Shown: positions 18,695-27,276, numbered from the stretch's first letter. The stretch: 64,000 bases of DNA from Paracoccaceae bacterium (GCA_029244725.1 JAQWQJ010000089.1:124001-188000); one strand, 5' to 3'. Notes: generated by a model from the letters alone, not told the origin. Numbers and translations: made by a program.

Positions 18695-19189
18695 TTACTT
18701 CTTGATTTGCGGCAGACCGTGGTCGCCGTTGTGCGGTAGGCTGATCGCAACAGGTGCAGAACCAGAGATATAGCCGCCGGTGATCTCGCCCATTTTTGTG
18801 TCGCTTCCAAGCGTCGGAGATGAACCGGAAATGTAACCGCCGGTGACTTCACCCATAGTCGCTTCACTGCTCATGGATGGCGCGGAACCAGAGATATAGC
18901 CGCCAGTAACTTCACCCATGGTGGCGTCGCTGGTCATTGATGGTGCGGAGCCTGAAATGTATCCGCCGGTGATGTCACCCATTGTGGCGTCACTGCTCAT
19001 GGTGGGCGCCGAACCTGAAATGTAGCCGCCAGTAATATCGCCCATTGTCGTGTCGCTGCCCATGGTTGGTGCAGAACCCGAGATATAACCGCCTGTAATG
19101 TCGCCTAACAGCATGTCGCTGTTGGATGTTTGGGCGCGATCTTCGCGAATTTCAAAGGTAGGCTCTTGGATTTTCTTTAGTGCAGTCAT
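18695..19189 (-). CDS. Repeat peptide with six 21-residue TGGYISGS repeats
   Basis: A 164-residue, cysteine-free protein. After a 23-residue charged leader (MTALKKIQEPTFEIREDRAQ) come six tandem 21-residue units, with GD/GE at residues 29, 50, 71, 92, 113 and 134, each containing (I/V)TGGYISGS(A/S)P and a linker such as TMSSDATM. A short C-terminal end follows (PHNGDHGLPQIKK). The ATG at 19189 has a GAGGG site; an upstream in-frame ATG at 19357 lacks one and adds unrelated sequence. There is no signal peptide. It could be a multi-core precursor peptide, a repetitive structural or surface protein, or a scaffold; nothing in the sequence decides which. Confidence 0.82.
   Translation of the reverse strand: MTALKKIQEPTFEIREDRAQTSNSDMLLGDITGGYISGSAPTMGSDTTMGDITGGYISGSAPTMSSDATMGDITGGYISGSAPSMTSDATMGEVTGGYISGSAPSMSSEATMGEVTGGYISGSSPTLGSDTKMGEITGGYISGSAPVAISLPHNGDHGLPQIKK
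18752..19120 (-). repeat. Six tandem 63-base coding repeats
   Basis: The 63-base period is exact over six units. The peptide core TGGYISGS is invariant, yet its codons differ between copies: the second Gly of GGY uses GGC, GGT and GGA, Tyr uses TAT and TAC, and the following Ser uses TCT, TCC, TCA and TCG. This shows old duplication with selection on the peptide, not a recent DNA-level expansion. Confidence 0.9.
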
Positions 19190-19518
19190 AGCAGTTTTCC
19201 CTCTTAGGTTGCGTGGCGTCTCAACGCTGCTCTTATTGGTTGCATTTGGCAAGGTAAAACTCGTTAAGGGTGAAATGTTGATTTTGGCCGCTACATGTTG
19301 TTGTTTGCTTTCGTTCGAACACCATATATGTACGGTTTTGAAATTGTCTTTATGCAAGATCGGTCAGCAAAGACGCTAAATTGCGTCACACATCGGCGCG
19401 ATGAGCGCGAATCAAAGTCGATGCGACACGGATTCGGCAAACTCGTGTTTTGGAATTTCACGGCTTGTTCGACTTCGTGTCATCGGCGATACAGAAATGA
19501 CGCTAGACAGGGACGCTC
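19190..19518. other. Intergenic region between the repeat-peptide gene and xth
   Basis: This 329-base gap separates divergent genes and should hold both promoters. I see the GAGGG ribosome site of the repeat gene next to 19189 and an AT-richer stretch around 19320-19360 (CCATATATGTAC), a possible core promoter for the minus strand. No convincing -35/-10 pair, riboswitch or RNA gene is evident. Confidence 0.4.
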
Positions 19519-20298
19519 ATGAAAATCGCGACTTTCAATATCAACGGTGTGAAAGCACGGATCGAAACGCTTCTGAAGTGGCTGGAAGAGAGCAGACCAG
19601 ACGTCGCTTTGTTGCAGGAAATTAAGTCTGTCGATGAAAACTTCCCCCGCGAAGTGATCGAGGATCTTGGTTACACAGTCGAAACCCACGGTCAGAAAGG
19701 CTTTAATGGCGTCGCGATTCTGTCCCGCCTACCACTTGAAGACGTGACCCGGGGATTGCCGGGCGATGACAGTGATGAACAAGCGCGCTGGATTGAAGCG
19801 ACGGTCATGGGGGATATTCCCGTGCGGGTTTGCGGGCTTTACTTGCCGAACGGAAATCCTGTTCCGGGCCCAAAATATGATTACAAACTGGCCTGGATGA
19901 AGCGTCTAAAGGCACGTGCCGAGGCGTTGCTGTCTGAGGAAACTCCTTGCCTAATGACAGGCGACTACAACGTTATCCCGCAGGACGAGGATGCTAAGCG
20001 ACCCGAGGCTTGGCAAAAGGATGCACTGGCATTACCAGAAACCCGATCTGCGTTCCGCGAAATTTTAAACCTTGGATTTACCGAGGCGTTCCGCGCCCGT
20101 GTACCAGGCGGTGGGCACTACAGCTTTTGGGATTATCAAGCGGGTGCATGGGATCGCAATGATGGTATCCGAATTGACCACTTTCTACTTGGACCTGAAT
20201 GCGCGGACCTTTTGAAAGACTGCTGGATCGAATCTGAACTTCGTGCTCGCACGAAGCCTTCTGATCATGTTCCAGTGTGGGTAGAACTGGACGCTTAA
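19519..20298 (+). CDS. xth: Exodeoxyribonuclease III
   Basis: A 259-residue AP endonuclease/3'-exonuclease of base excision repair. Motifs of the exonuclease-endonuclease-phosphatase fold are present: MKIATFNINGVKAR, LLQEIKS (metal Glu), GLYLPNGNP, TGDYNVIP (D and N), and the C-terminal IDHFLLG and PSDHVPVWVELD (catalytic D-H). In relatives I remember xth directly after erpA; here a three-gene cassette separates them. It converges with the flavin monooxygenase gene with a 4-base overlap. Confidence 0.94.
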   Translation: MKIATFNINGVKARIETLLKWLEESRPDVALLQEIKSVDENFPREVIEDLGYTVETHGQKGFNGVAILSRLPLEDVTRGLPGDDSDEQARWIEATVMGDIPVRVCGLYLPNGNPVPGPKYDYKLAWMKRLKARAEALLSEETPCLMTGDYNVIPQDEDAKRPEAWQKDALALPETRSAFREILNLGFTEAFRARVPGGGHYSFWDYQAGAWDRNDGIRIDHFLLGPECADLLKDCWIESELRARTKPSDHVPVWVELDA

Positions 20299-21455
20299 TC
20301 GGGTTTGATTACGTCGTGGCCATAAATCCAATCGAACTGCCTCACCAACTTTGAGGGTGAGACCTGAGATACAATTCGCAGTCCGGTGTGGGCCAGCCAG
20401 CGTAACGGTGGGAACGACAAATGATACTTCCATGCGTTGCCTGATGCGGTATCGATGACTTTGCGCACGCGATCAATGCGCTTGGATTGATATTGGCTCA
20501 AAGCTTCTGCGACGTTGCTATTTTCCCCAAGCGATTTTGCTAGAACCCAACCGTCCTCCAATGCCATGTTCGCACCTTGCGCCAAGAAGGGCAGCGTTGG
20601 GTGGGCTGCATCGCCCAGCAAAGCGGTGTAGTCATTATGCCAGCGCGGGGCGACTTCATGCCGGAACAAACCCCAAAGCGAAACCTGTTCTACACGCTCA
20701 AGCAAAGCGTGCACCTCGTTGCCAAAATCAGCAAATGCAGCCTCTAAGTTCTTAGGGTCGTCTTCGTGATGCCAACCTTCGTCAGCCCAAGCGTGGCGTT
20801 CCTGTACAGCGACGATGTTAAGCAGTTCTCCGCCACGCAGCGGATAGCAAACCAGGTGGCGTTTTGGCCCCATATAGAGACGAACCTGGGCGGGGAAATG
20901 CAAATCGTTGGGAATGGTCGCCCGCCAACAGACTTGATGCGTGAAAAACGGAGAGGTCTGACCAAGTATCTTTTTTCGGGCAACCGAGTGCACTCCATCC
21001 GCACCGACAATTACGTCGGCGTGAAACGTATCCCCCGATTGCGTGACGACATGAGGCGAGCCCGCGTCGCTGATCTCTGAAACTTTCTGCAACAGCCGGA
21101 TCGTTACACCGGCGTCACGTGCACCTTTGGCCAGAACCTCCACCAAATCAGCGCGGTGAACAAAGTGATATTCTTGATCGTCAGACAATGTCGTAAGATC
21201 AAGATACGCAACCTCTCGCGCGTCTGCATAATTGCGCAACGAAACACCCTGCCCTTTGACCGAGTTCTTGGTGAATTCATCTTTGAGGCCAAGCGCCTCA
21301 ATAACGCGAATCCCGTTTGGGCTGATTTGAAGCCCCGCACCAACCTCTTTGATCGCGTCAGCTTGTTCCAGAACAGTGACGTCAGCGCCGTTCAATGCTG
21401 CCGCCCTCGCAAAGGCCAGTCCGCCGATACCGCCGCCGATGACGCAAATCTTCAT
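20295..21455 (-). CDS. FAD-dependent monooxygenase, salicylate hydroxylase-like
   Basis: A 386-residue class A flavoprotein monooxygenase. The Rossmann GGGIGGLA is at residues 8-15, the DG motif is VIVGADGVHS, and the second FAD motif is ALLGDAAHPTLPFLAQGANMALEDG. It resembles salicylate or 3-hydroxybenzoate hydroxylases that hydroxylate aromatic acids with NAD(P)H. No aromatic-ring degradation genes lie beside it, so the substrate is open. It lies after the dksA terminator and probably has its own promoter. Confidence 0.85.
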   Translation of the reverse strand: MKICVIGGGIGGLAFARAAALNGADVTVLEQADAIKEVGAGLQISPNGIRVIEALGLKDEFTKNSVKGQGVSLRNYADAREVAYLDLTTLSDDQEYHFVHRADLVEVLAKGARDAGVTIRLLQKVSEISDAGSPHVVTQSGDTFHADVIVGADGVHSVARKKILGQTSPFFTHQVCWRATIPNDLHFPAQVRLYMGPKRHLVCYPLRGGELLNIVAVQERHAWADEGWHHEDDPKNLEAAFADFGNEVHALLERVEQVSLWGLFRHEVAPRWHNDYTALLGDAAHPTLPFLAQGANMALEDGWVLAKSLGENSNVAEALSQYQSKRIDRVRKVIDTASGNAWKYHLSFPPLRWLAHTGLRIVSQVSPSKLVRQFDWIYGHDVIKPD

Positions 21456-21482
21456 TTCCGGGGCACCTTTTCCCTCTAAAAT

Positions 21483-21516
21483 AAAAAGCGCCGGAGCTTA
21501 GTCCCGGCGCTTTTTT
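21483..21516 (-). terminator. Rho-independent terminator of dksA
   Basis: A long GC stem, AAAGCGCCGG pairing with CCGGCGCTTT, has an AGCTTAGT-type loop and an A/T run on both sides. It lies between the dksA stop (21542) and the start of the monooxygenase gene (21455), so it acts on the minus strand. Confidence 0.85.
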
Positions 21517-21541
21517 AAATTCTGTGTCATTCGATCAACCG

Positions 21542-21964
21542 TTAGTCGTCGCGGTGAACTTTTTCGCGACGCTCGTGACGTTCCTGAGCTTCAAGGCTCA
21601 TGGTCGCGATGGGACGCGCATCCAAACGGCGCAGCGAAATCGCTTCGCCAGTAACGCTGCAATAGCCGTATTCACCTTCATCAATACGCCGCAGCGCAGA
21701 TTCGATTTTGCCAACAAGTTTGCGTTGACGGTCACGTGTCCGAAGCTCAAGAGCGCGGTCTGTTTCCTCGCTAGCGCGGTCAGCAACGTCGGGAATATTG
21801 CGAGTGTTGTCTTGCAATCCCTCGATTGTGTCCTTGCTGTCGGTCAAAAGATCTGTCTTCCAATCCACCAGCTTGCGACGAAAATATTCAGTCTGAAGCT
21901 CGTTCATGAAAGGCTCGTCTTCTGCCGGCCGATAGTCTTCAGGTAAAAACACTTCTTGCTTCAA
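21542..21964 (-). CDS. dksA: RNA polymerase-binding protein DksA, low-cysteine form
   Basis: A 140-residue DksA that binds the RNA polymerase secondary channel and works with ppGpp. The coiled-coil tip motif PDVADRASEETD is intact (D62, A64). The globular zinc-finger region GYCSVTGEAISLRRLDARPIATMSLEAQ keeps only one of four zinc cysteines: C102 stays, and the other three positions are T105, S123 and A126. Rhodobacter sphaeroides is known to have a functional DksA with a single cysteine, so this is probably active and zinc-free. It is followed by its own terminator. Confidence 0.93.
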   Translation of the reverse strand: MKQEVFLPEDYRPAEDEPFMNELQTEYFRRKLVDWKTDLLTDSKDTIEGLQDNTRNIPDVADRASEETDRALELRTRDRQRKLVGKIESALRRIDEGEYGYCSVTGEAISLRRLDARPIATMSLEAQERHERREKVHRDD

Positions 21965-22149
21965 GCTCTTTTTCCCTTGTTAGTCCAGAGTCCGAATCCG
22001 TAGATCCTTTTGACAGCCGGAACCTCCTCTTCCTGAGGGTGGTCATAGTCCTCTGCTAGGGGATTGTCACTACACAATGCTCATGATTTGTGGTCAAAGC
22101 CCCAGAAGGCTAAAAACTCGGTGTTACTTAAAAGATTCGGACAATACCC

Positions 22150-22989
22150 ATGAAATTTGAAGGTACCAAAAGTTACGTCGCGACCGCTGATTTGACTGTC
22201 GCAGTTAACGCTGCAGTCACACTTGAAAGACCCCTGTTGGTCAAAGGTGAACCGGGTACCGGAAAGACGGAATTGGCCAAGCAAGTCGCCGACGCACTAG
22301 GGGTCAAGATGATCGAATGGTCGATCAAATCCACCACTCGCGCTCAACAGGGCCTTTACGAATATGATGCTGTAAGCCGGCTACGTGACAGTCAGTTGGG
22401 CGAAGAACGCGTACATGATGTGAAAAACTACATCAAAAAAGGAAAGCTTTGGCAGGCGTTCGATGCAGGCGAGAAAATGGTTCTGCTGATCGACGAAATC
22501 GACAAGGCCGATATCGAATTTCCAAACGATCTACTGCAAGAACTCGATAAAATGGAGTTCTTCGTCTACGAAACGGGTGAAACCGTCAAAGCCAAAGTCC
22601 GGCCGATCGTGATCATTACTTCAAATAACGAAAAGGAATTGCCCGACGCGTTCCTCCGTCGTTGTTTTTTCCACTATATCCGATTTCCAGACGTCGAAAC
22701 GATGCGCAAAATCGTTGAAGTTCATCACCCCGGAATTAAGCCCCAGTTGCTGACCGAAGCGTTGACCCAGTTCTATGAAATCCGAGAGCAGACAGGGTTG
22801 AAGAAAAAGCCGTCCACTTCCGAAGTTTTGGACTGGCTGAAACTGCTTCTGGCCGAGGATCTGACCGCTGACGATCTAAAGCAGGATGGCAAGTCTGCTT
22901 TGCCAACGCTTCACGGTGCTTTGTTGAAAAATGAACAAGATGTTCACCTGTTTGAGCGACTCGCATTTCTAGCGCGTCGCCAAAATTGA
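22150..22989 (+). CDS. MoxR-type AAA+ ATPase
   Basis: A 279-residue AAA+ ATPase. Walker A is GEPGTGKT at residues 33-40, Walker B is MVLLIDEIDKAD near residues 103-114, sensor 1 is IITSNNEKELP, and the arginine finger region is DAFLRRCFFHY. MoxR ATPases act with VWA-domain partners as chaperones for cofactor insertion or assembly; a VWA gene follows at 25.1 kb in the same direction. The start ATG is chosen at the MKFEGTKSYVAT family N-terminus. Confidence 0.9.
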   Translation: MKFEGTKSYVATADLTVAVNAAVTLERPLLVKGEPGTGKTELAKQVADALGVKMIEWSIKSTTRAQQGLYEYDAVSRLRDSQLGEERVHDVKNYIKKGKLWQAFDAGEKMVLLIDEIDKADIEFPNDLLQELDKMEFFVYETGETVKAKVRPIVIITSNNEKELPDAFLRRCFFHYIRFPDVETMRKIVEVHHPGIKPQLLTEALTQFYEIREQTGLKKKPSTSEVLDWLKLLLAEDLTADDLKQDGKSALPTLHGALLKNEQDVHLFERLAFLARRQN

Positions 22990-23080
22990 CTGCTTTCTGC
23001 CTCATTTCTGCCGCAAACTGTTCACGCTGACGCTCCAATGACTTAACCTTTGGGGTTAATGTCATAGGAAAGGTGAACAA

Positions 23081-23539
23081 TTGCCCCCCCAAAAACACAT
23101 TTCTGTTCGTGCCGTCGCGACTTGTGACTACAAAGATTGGCGTCGTCTCTGGACGGCGTATCTGGAGTTTTACAATTCCGAAGTAACCGAGGATGTCTAC
23201 GAAACGACATTCCGGCGATTAACGAGTAACGAACCGAACGAGTTTAATGGTATGTTGGCGGTAGACGAAAATAACAAAGTGGTCGGACTGGTACATTTCC
23301 TGTTTCACAGACATGCGTGGAAAGTTGAAAATGTGTGCTATCTTCAGGACCTCTTTGCGTCTTCCGAAACACGAGGCCAAGGGATCGGGCGTGCGCTTAT
23401 AGAAGCTGTCTATGACGAAGCTGACAAAGCAGGCGCCCCAACCGTTTATTGGCTGACGCAGGAATTTAACGAAACTGCCCGCAAACTTTATGACCGTATC
23501 GGCAATCTGACACCGTTCATTCGGTATCAGCGGGGATAA
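23081..23539 (+). CDS. GNAT-family N-acetyltransferase
   Basis: A 152-residue GNAT domain. The acetyl-CoA binding motif A is ETRGQGIGRALIEAVYDEA, preceded by the VCYLQDLFAS strand and followed by the WLTQEFNETARKLYDRIG helix. It resembles diamine or amino-acid acetyltransferases; the substrate is unknown. The start is TTG at 23081, six bases after an AGGAAAGG ribosome site. It sits between moxR and the DUF2927 lipoprotein gene. Confidence 0.85.
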   Translation: MPPQKHISVRAVATCDYKDWRRLWTAYLEFYNSEVTEDVYETTFRRLTSNEPNEFNGMLAVDENNKVVGLVHFLFHRHAWKVENVCYLQDLFASSETRGQGIGRALIEAVYDEADKAGAPTVYWLTQEFNETARKLYDRIGNLTPFIRYQRG

Positions 23540-23541
23540 AA

Positions 23542-24897
23542 ATGCGTCGAGTTATCATTCCACTTTTGTTCGCCCTTGCGGGTTGCAATACCACCACCGG
23601 ACCTTTTGAGGTTCCTACCCGTGGTTTTGTTGCTGCCCCTCAGGCTGAATTGCCGGAACTGAAAGTGGCTCCTACAGGAAGCTCTAGCGCCCAACGCTCG
23701 AACACATCTATTGCCCAAGATTTTCTGACGCTAAACTTTGCTCTGGAAAGTGGCACTCAGCTGCATCAACTGACAAGGTTCGAAGGTCCGATCTCTGTTC
23801 GCTTAGACAACTCTGCGCCTCTAACAGCCAAGAACGATCTATCATCGCTTCTTACTCGTCTACGTACTGAGGCAGGTCTGAACATCTATGCGTCATCTTC
23901 CAAAGACGCGAATATCAATATTGAGATGGTCACCCGCGCCCAAATCAAACGTCTAATCCCGAATGCAGCATGCTTTGTGGCCCCTAACGCCCGTTCGCTG
24001 GCTGACTACAGCGTCAAGCGTCGCACAAGCGCTGGTAGCTGGACAGCAATGACAGATCGCACAATGATGTCGATCTTCCTGCCATCAGACGCCAGCCCGA
24101 AAGAAGTGCGTGATTGTCTACACGAAGAACTGGCGCAGGCGCTGGGTCCGGTTAACGATCTTTATTCCCTGTCTGACAGCGTATTTAACGACGACAACAT
24201 CCATTCAACCCTGACATCGTTCGATATGATGGTGCTAAGGGTTCAATATGACCGCGATCTGACAAACGGAATGAGCCGCGCACAAGTTGCTGCCCGTTTG
24301 CCAAGCATTCTGGCACGGGTCAATCCGGCAGGAAGCAACGTCTACGGCACGCCTTCGGCTAGCATTTCTCCACGATGGAACGATGCAATTCACACCGCAC
24401 TAGGTGCCGGAACATCCGACAATGATCGTATCGCAGCAGCGCAGCGTGCAATACAAATTGCTTCTTTTGAAGGCTTTGAGGACGTTCGTACTGGCTTTGG
24501 CTACTTCGTTCTGGGCCGCGTAACCATGGGCAGCTCTGCCGAAGTTAGTAAACGCGCCTTTATGGCGGCCGATAATGCCTATGCAGCTTTGCCGGGTACA
24601 AACTTGCACCGCGCTTTCGTAGCCACTCAGCTTGCCGCATTTACCCTCGCGAATGGCGATACAGTTGGAACGATCAATATCGTGCGCCCCTTCATGGCAA
24701 TAGCTAAGAACAGCGGCAACGCGGCGCTTTTGTCGACCATGATGCTTTTGGAAGCTGAAGCTTTAGAAATGGCTGGACAGGTGTCACAGGCACGTTCGGT
24801 CAGGGTGGACAGTCTTGGTTTCGCGCGTTACGGGTTTGGCTCAGAAATGGCTGTCGAAGCGCGTCTAAGAGAGATCGCTGCACTTAGCCCGAGCTAA
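23542..24897 (+). CDS. DUF2927 lipoprotein
   Basis: A 451-residue lipoprotein with a short signal peptide and lipobox ALAGC (mature end CNTTTG). The DUF2927 core is recognised by the SIAQDFLTLNFALESGTQLHQLTRFEGPI block and the CLHEELAQALG motif, which looks like a degenerate HExxH peptidase signature (HEELA). The function is unknown. It starts 2 bases after the GNAT stop and continues into the small membrane gene, so it belongs to the moxR-VWA operon. Confidence 0.85.
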   Translation: MRRVIIPLLFALAGCNTTTGPFEVPTRGFVAAPQAELPELKVAPTGSSSAQRSNTSIAQDFLTLNFALESGTQLHQLTRFEGPISVRLDNSAPLTAKNDLSSLLTRLRTEAGLNIYASSSKDANINIEMVTRAQIKRLIPNAACFVAPNARSLADYSVKRRTSAGSWTAMTDRTMMSIFLPSDASPKEVRDCLHEELAQALGPVNDLYSLSDSVFNDDNIHSTLTSFDMMVLRVQYDRDLTNGMSRAQVAARLPSILARVNPAGSNVYGTPSASISPRWNDAIHTALGAGTSDNDRIAAAQRAIQIASFEGFEDVRTGFGYFVLGRVTMGSSAEVSKRAFMAADNAYAALPGTNLHRAFVATQLAAFTLANGDTVGTINIVRPFMAIAKNSGNAALLSTMMLLEAEALEMAGQVSQARSVRVDSLGFARYGFGSEMAVEARLREIAALSPS

Positions 24898-24911
24898 ACG
24901 AGGTAAACAAT

Positions 24912-25076
24912 ATGCTGCCAATTCTTGTCGGGCTTTTGGGTGCGATTATCGGAGCAGTGATTGCCAAACGCCGCAAGGGTAAGATGCTGGACATTGCCCA
25001 ATATGCTGGCGCGTATTTCATCGCATTTGCCATCGCTGGACTGTTCATCAACGTCATCATCCTGCGTTTACTCTAA
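24912..25076 (+). CDS. 54-residue membrane peptide
   Basis: A 54-codon gene with two hydrophobic helices (LPILVGLLGAIIGAVIA and YFIAFAIAGLFINVIIL) separated by the basic loop KRRKGKMLD. A GAGGT ribosome site precedes the ATG. It begins 14 bases after the DUF2927 stop and ends 3 bases before the VWA start, so translation is very likely coupled. I infer a small membrane partner of the MoxR/VWA module. Confidence 0.75.
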   Translation: MLPILVGLLGAIIGAVIAKRRKGKMLDIAQYAGAYFIAFAIAGLFINVIILRLL

Positions 25077-25079
25077 GCA

Positions 25080-26264
25080 ATGTTTCTGCCGTTTTTTGAG
25101 AACCTACGAAAAACCGGCATTCCTGTAAGCTTGCGTGAATTTCTCAGCTTTCTTGAGGCTATGAAGGCTGGTTTGGTCACTTATGACATCGAAAGTTTTT
25201 ACTACTTAGCCCGCGCCGCAATGGTGAAGGACGAGCGTAATTTGGATCGCTTTGATGTGGCATTTTCTGAGACGTTTAAGGGATTGGAAAACATTTCCGA
25301 CGACGCCGTGCTAAATGCAATGGACTTGCCGGAAGACTGGCTTCGCAAGATGGCTGAAAAGCATCTGACCGATGAAGAAAAAGCCGAGATTGAAGCGCTG
25401 GGTGGTTTCGACAAATTGATGGAGACGTTGAAGAAGCGTCTGGAAGAACAAAAAGCCCGTCATCAAGGCGGCAGCAAGTGGATCGGTACGGCTGGAACCT
25501 CGCCCTTCGGAGCATATGGCTACAACCCTGAGGGCATTCGAATAGGTCAGAACGAAAGTCGCCATCGACGCGCGATCAAAGTTTGGGACAAGCGAGAGTT
25601 CCGAAATCTTGATGACACGGTTGAGCTTGGCACGCGCAACATCAAAGTCGCTTTAAAACGCCTAAGGCGCTGGGCCCGTGACGGTGCGCACGAAGAGTTG
25701 GACTTAGATCACACAATCCGCGCCACGGCTGAAAACGGATATTTGGACGTCAAAACCCGCCCCGAAAAGCACAACTCTGTAAAGGTTGTTCTATTTCTTG
25801 ATGTGGGTGGATCAATGGACGATCACATCCGCGTTGTCGAAGAATTGTTCAGCGCGGCGCGCACCGAATTCAAGCACTTGGAATACTACTATTTTCACAA
25901 CTGCCTCTACGAAGGCGTTTGGCGCGATAATGCACGTCGATGGGATGATGTGACGTCAACTCAAGAGGTTCTGAACACCTATGGCGCTGATTACAAATGT
26001 ATATTTGTCGGGGATGCGTCAATGTCCCCCTATGAGATCGCCTACCCCGGTGGTGCGAATGAGCATTGGAATGCAGAAAGCGGACAGGTATGGCTAGACC
26101 GTGCCCGGGCACAATGGCCCGAGCATCTGTGGATCAATCCAGTGCCTGAAAAATACTGGGCCTACACCCAATCCATCAACATGATCCGTGAGATATTTGA
26201 GGATCGCATGGTGCCAATGACCCTTGAGGGGATCGAACGTGGAATGAAAGAGTTGGGGCGGTAA
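25080..26264 (+). CDS. VWA-domain protein, CoxE-like
   Basis: A 394-residue protein with an N-terminal helical region, a lysine/glutamate-rich coil (about 85-130) and a C-terminal von Willebrand A domain. The MIDAS motif is DVGGS (residues 241-245), where the usual DxSxS serine is glycine. With the MoxR ATPase 2 kb upstream it probably forms a MoxR-VWA chaperone pair, like CoxD-CoxE, which matures the CO dehydrogenase active site. The client here is unknown. A bidirectional terminator overlaps its stop codon. Confidence 0.85.
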   Translation: MFLPFFENLRKTGIPVSLREFLSFLEAMKAGLVTYDIESFYYLARAAMVKDERNLDRFDVAFSETFKGLENISDDAVLNAMDLPEDWLRKMAEKHLTDEEKAEIEALGGFDKLMETLKKRLEEQKARHQGGSKWIGTAGTSPFGAYGYNPEGIRIGQNESRHRRAIKVWDKREFRNLDDTVELGTRNIKVALKRLRRWARDGAHEELDLDHTIRATAENGYLDVKTRPEKHNSVKVVLFLDVGGSMDDHIRVVEELFSAARTEFKHLEYYYFHNCLYEGVWRDNARRWDDVTSTQEVLNTYGADYKCIFVGDASMSPYEIAYPGGANEHWNAESGQVWLDRARAQWPEHLWINPVPEKYWAYTQSINMIREIFEDRMVPMTLEGIERGMKELGR

Positions 26265-26282
26265 TTAACCGCCCCGTTTGTT
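26255..26282. terminator. Bidirectional terminator between the VWA gene and acuI
   Basis: A perfect GGGGCGGT/ACCGCCCC stem (26255-26262 with 26268-26275) has a 5-base loop and is followed by GTTTGTTATT on the plus strand. The stem overlaps the VWA stop codon and serves the convergent acuI gene as well. Confidence 0.75.
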
Positions 26283-26283
26283 A

Positions 26284-27276
26284 TTATGCGTTCACGTCTA
26301 CGACGATGCGACCCTGAACTTGACCTTTCAGGATGTCTTTACCCAAGGCCGGCAAATCAGATAGCGTTGCTGGCTTAACCATCGCTTCCAGCTTATCCAT
26401 CGGCAGGTCCTTGGAGATCCGCTCCCATGCGCGAACACGGTTTGCGTAGGGCTGCATAACGCTGTCGATACCTAACAAATTCACTCCGCGCAGCAAGAAT
26501 GGGATCACCGTCGCCGGAAGACCTGCACCACCGGCAAGACCAACGGCCGAAACAGACGCCCCGTATTTCATTTGCCCCAAAACGCGCGCCAGCATGTCGC
26601 CTCCAACAGCATCAACACATCCGGCCCAAGTTTCGGCCTCGAGTGGACGTTTGGTCGTTTCGTTGATTTCATCTCGCGCAACAATCTGGGACGCACCAAG
26701 ATTGCGAAGATAGTCTTCGGTTTCTGGGCGCCCCGTGACAGCAGCGACTTCGTAGCCAAGATCAGCAAGAATCGCGGTCGCAACCGACCCAACACCACCG
26801 GCAGCGCCAGTAACCAAAACTGGACCATGTTCAGGCTTTAGCCCGTGATCCTCAAGTGCCATTACGGCAAGCATTGCAGTGAAACCAGCCGTACCAACAG
26901 CCATCGCTTGGCGGGTATCTATTCCATCTGGCAACGGCACAAGCCAATCAGCCTTAGCGCGTGCTTTTTGGGTGTATCCGCCCCAATGCGCCTCGCCTAC
27001 GCGCCAACCGGTAAGGACAACCTTATCGCCTGCCTTGTACCGGCCGTCTGAGGATGACTCGACTGTGCCTGCGAAATCGATGCCGGGAATATGCGGATAT
27101 TTGCGTACCAATCCACCGCCGGGTCCAATGCACAATCCATCTTTATAGTTCACGGTCGAATAATCGACGGCCACGGTCACCTCTGCTTCGGGCAGATCAT
27201 CGAGCGACATCGATTGAACGGCTGCGGATGTCTTTCCGCTTTCTTCGTCTTTGTTAACGACTAATGCGTTGAACAT
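26284..27276 (-). CDS. acuI: Acrylyl-CoA reductase (NADPH) AcuI
   Basis: A 330-residue medium-chain dehydrogenase that reduces acryloyl-CoA to propionyl-CoA, detoxifying acrylate from DMSP cleavage and related routes. It has the AcuI/YhdH layout: the NYKDGLCI active-site strand, the cofactor motif TGAAGGVGSVA, and no zinc-binding cysteines. It is the last gene of the DUF2182-DUF1326-dmdA-acuI operon, 34 bases after dmdA. The dmdA-acuI pair is well known in roseobacters. Confidence 0.93.
   Translation of the reverse strand: MFNALVVNKDEESGKTSAAVQSMSLDDLPEAEVTVAVDYSTVNYKDGLCIGPGGGLVRKYPHIPGIDFAGTVESSSDGRYKAGDKVVLTGWRVGEAHWGGYTQKARAKADWLVPLPDGIDTRQAMAVGTAGFTAMLAVMALEDHGLKPEHGPVLVTGAAGGVGSVATAILADLGYEVAAVTGRPETEDYLRNLGASQIVARDEINETTKRPLEAETWAGCVDAVGGDMLARVLGQMKYGASVSAVGLAGGAGLPATVIPFLLRGVNLLGIDSVMQPYANRVRAWERISKDLPMDKLEAMVKPATLSDLPALGKDILKGQVQGRIVVDVNA

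Noticed and set aside
18752-19120. CRISPR-like array or satellite DNA
   Set aside because: The 63-base repeats are in one open frame with synonymous variation and no spacer-like unique segments; it is a coding repeat.
19190-19357. N-terminal extension of the repeat-peptide frame by 56 residues
   Set aside because: No ribosome site at 19357, while a GAGGG site sits before the ATG at 19189; the extra residues look like translated leader.
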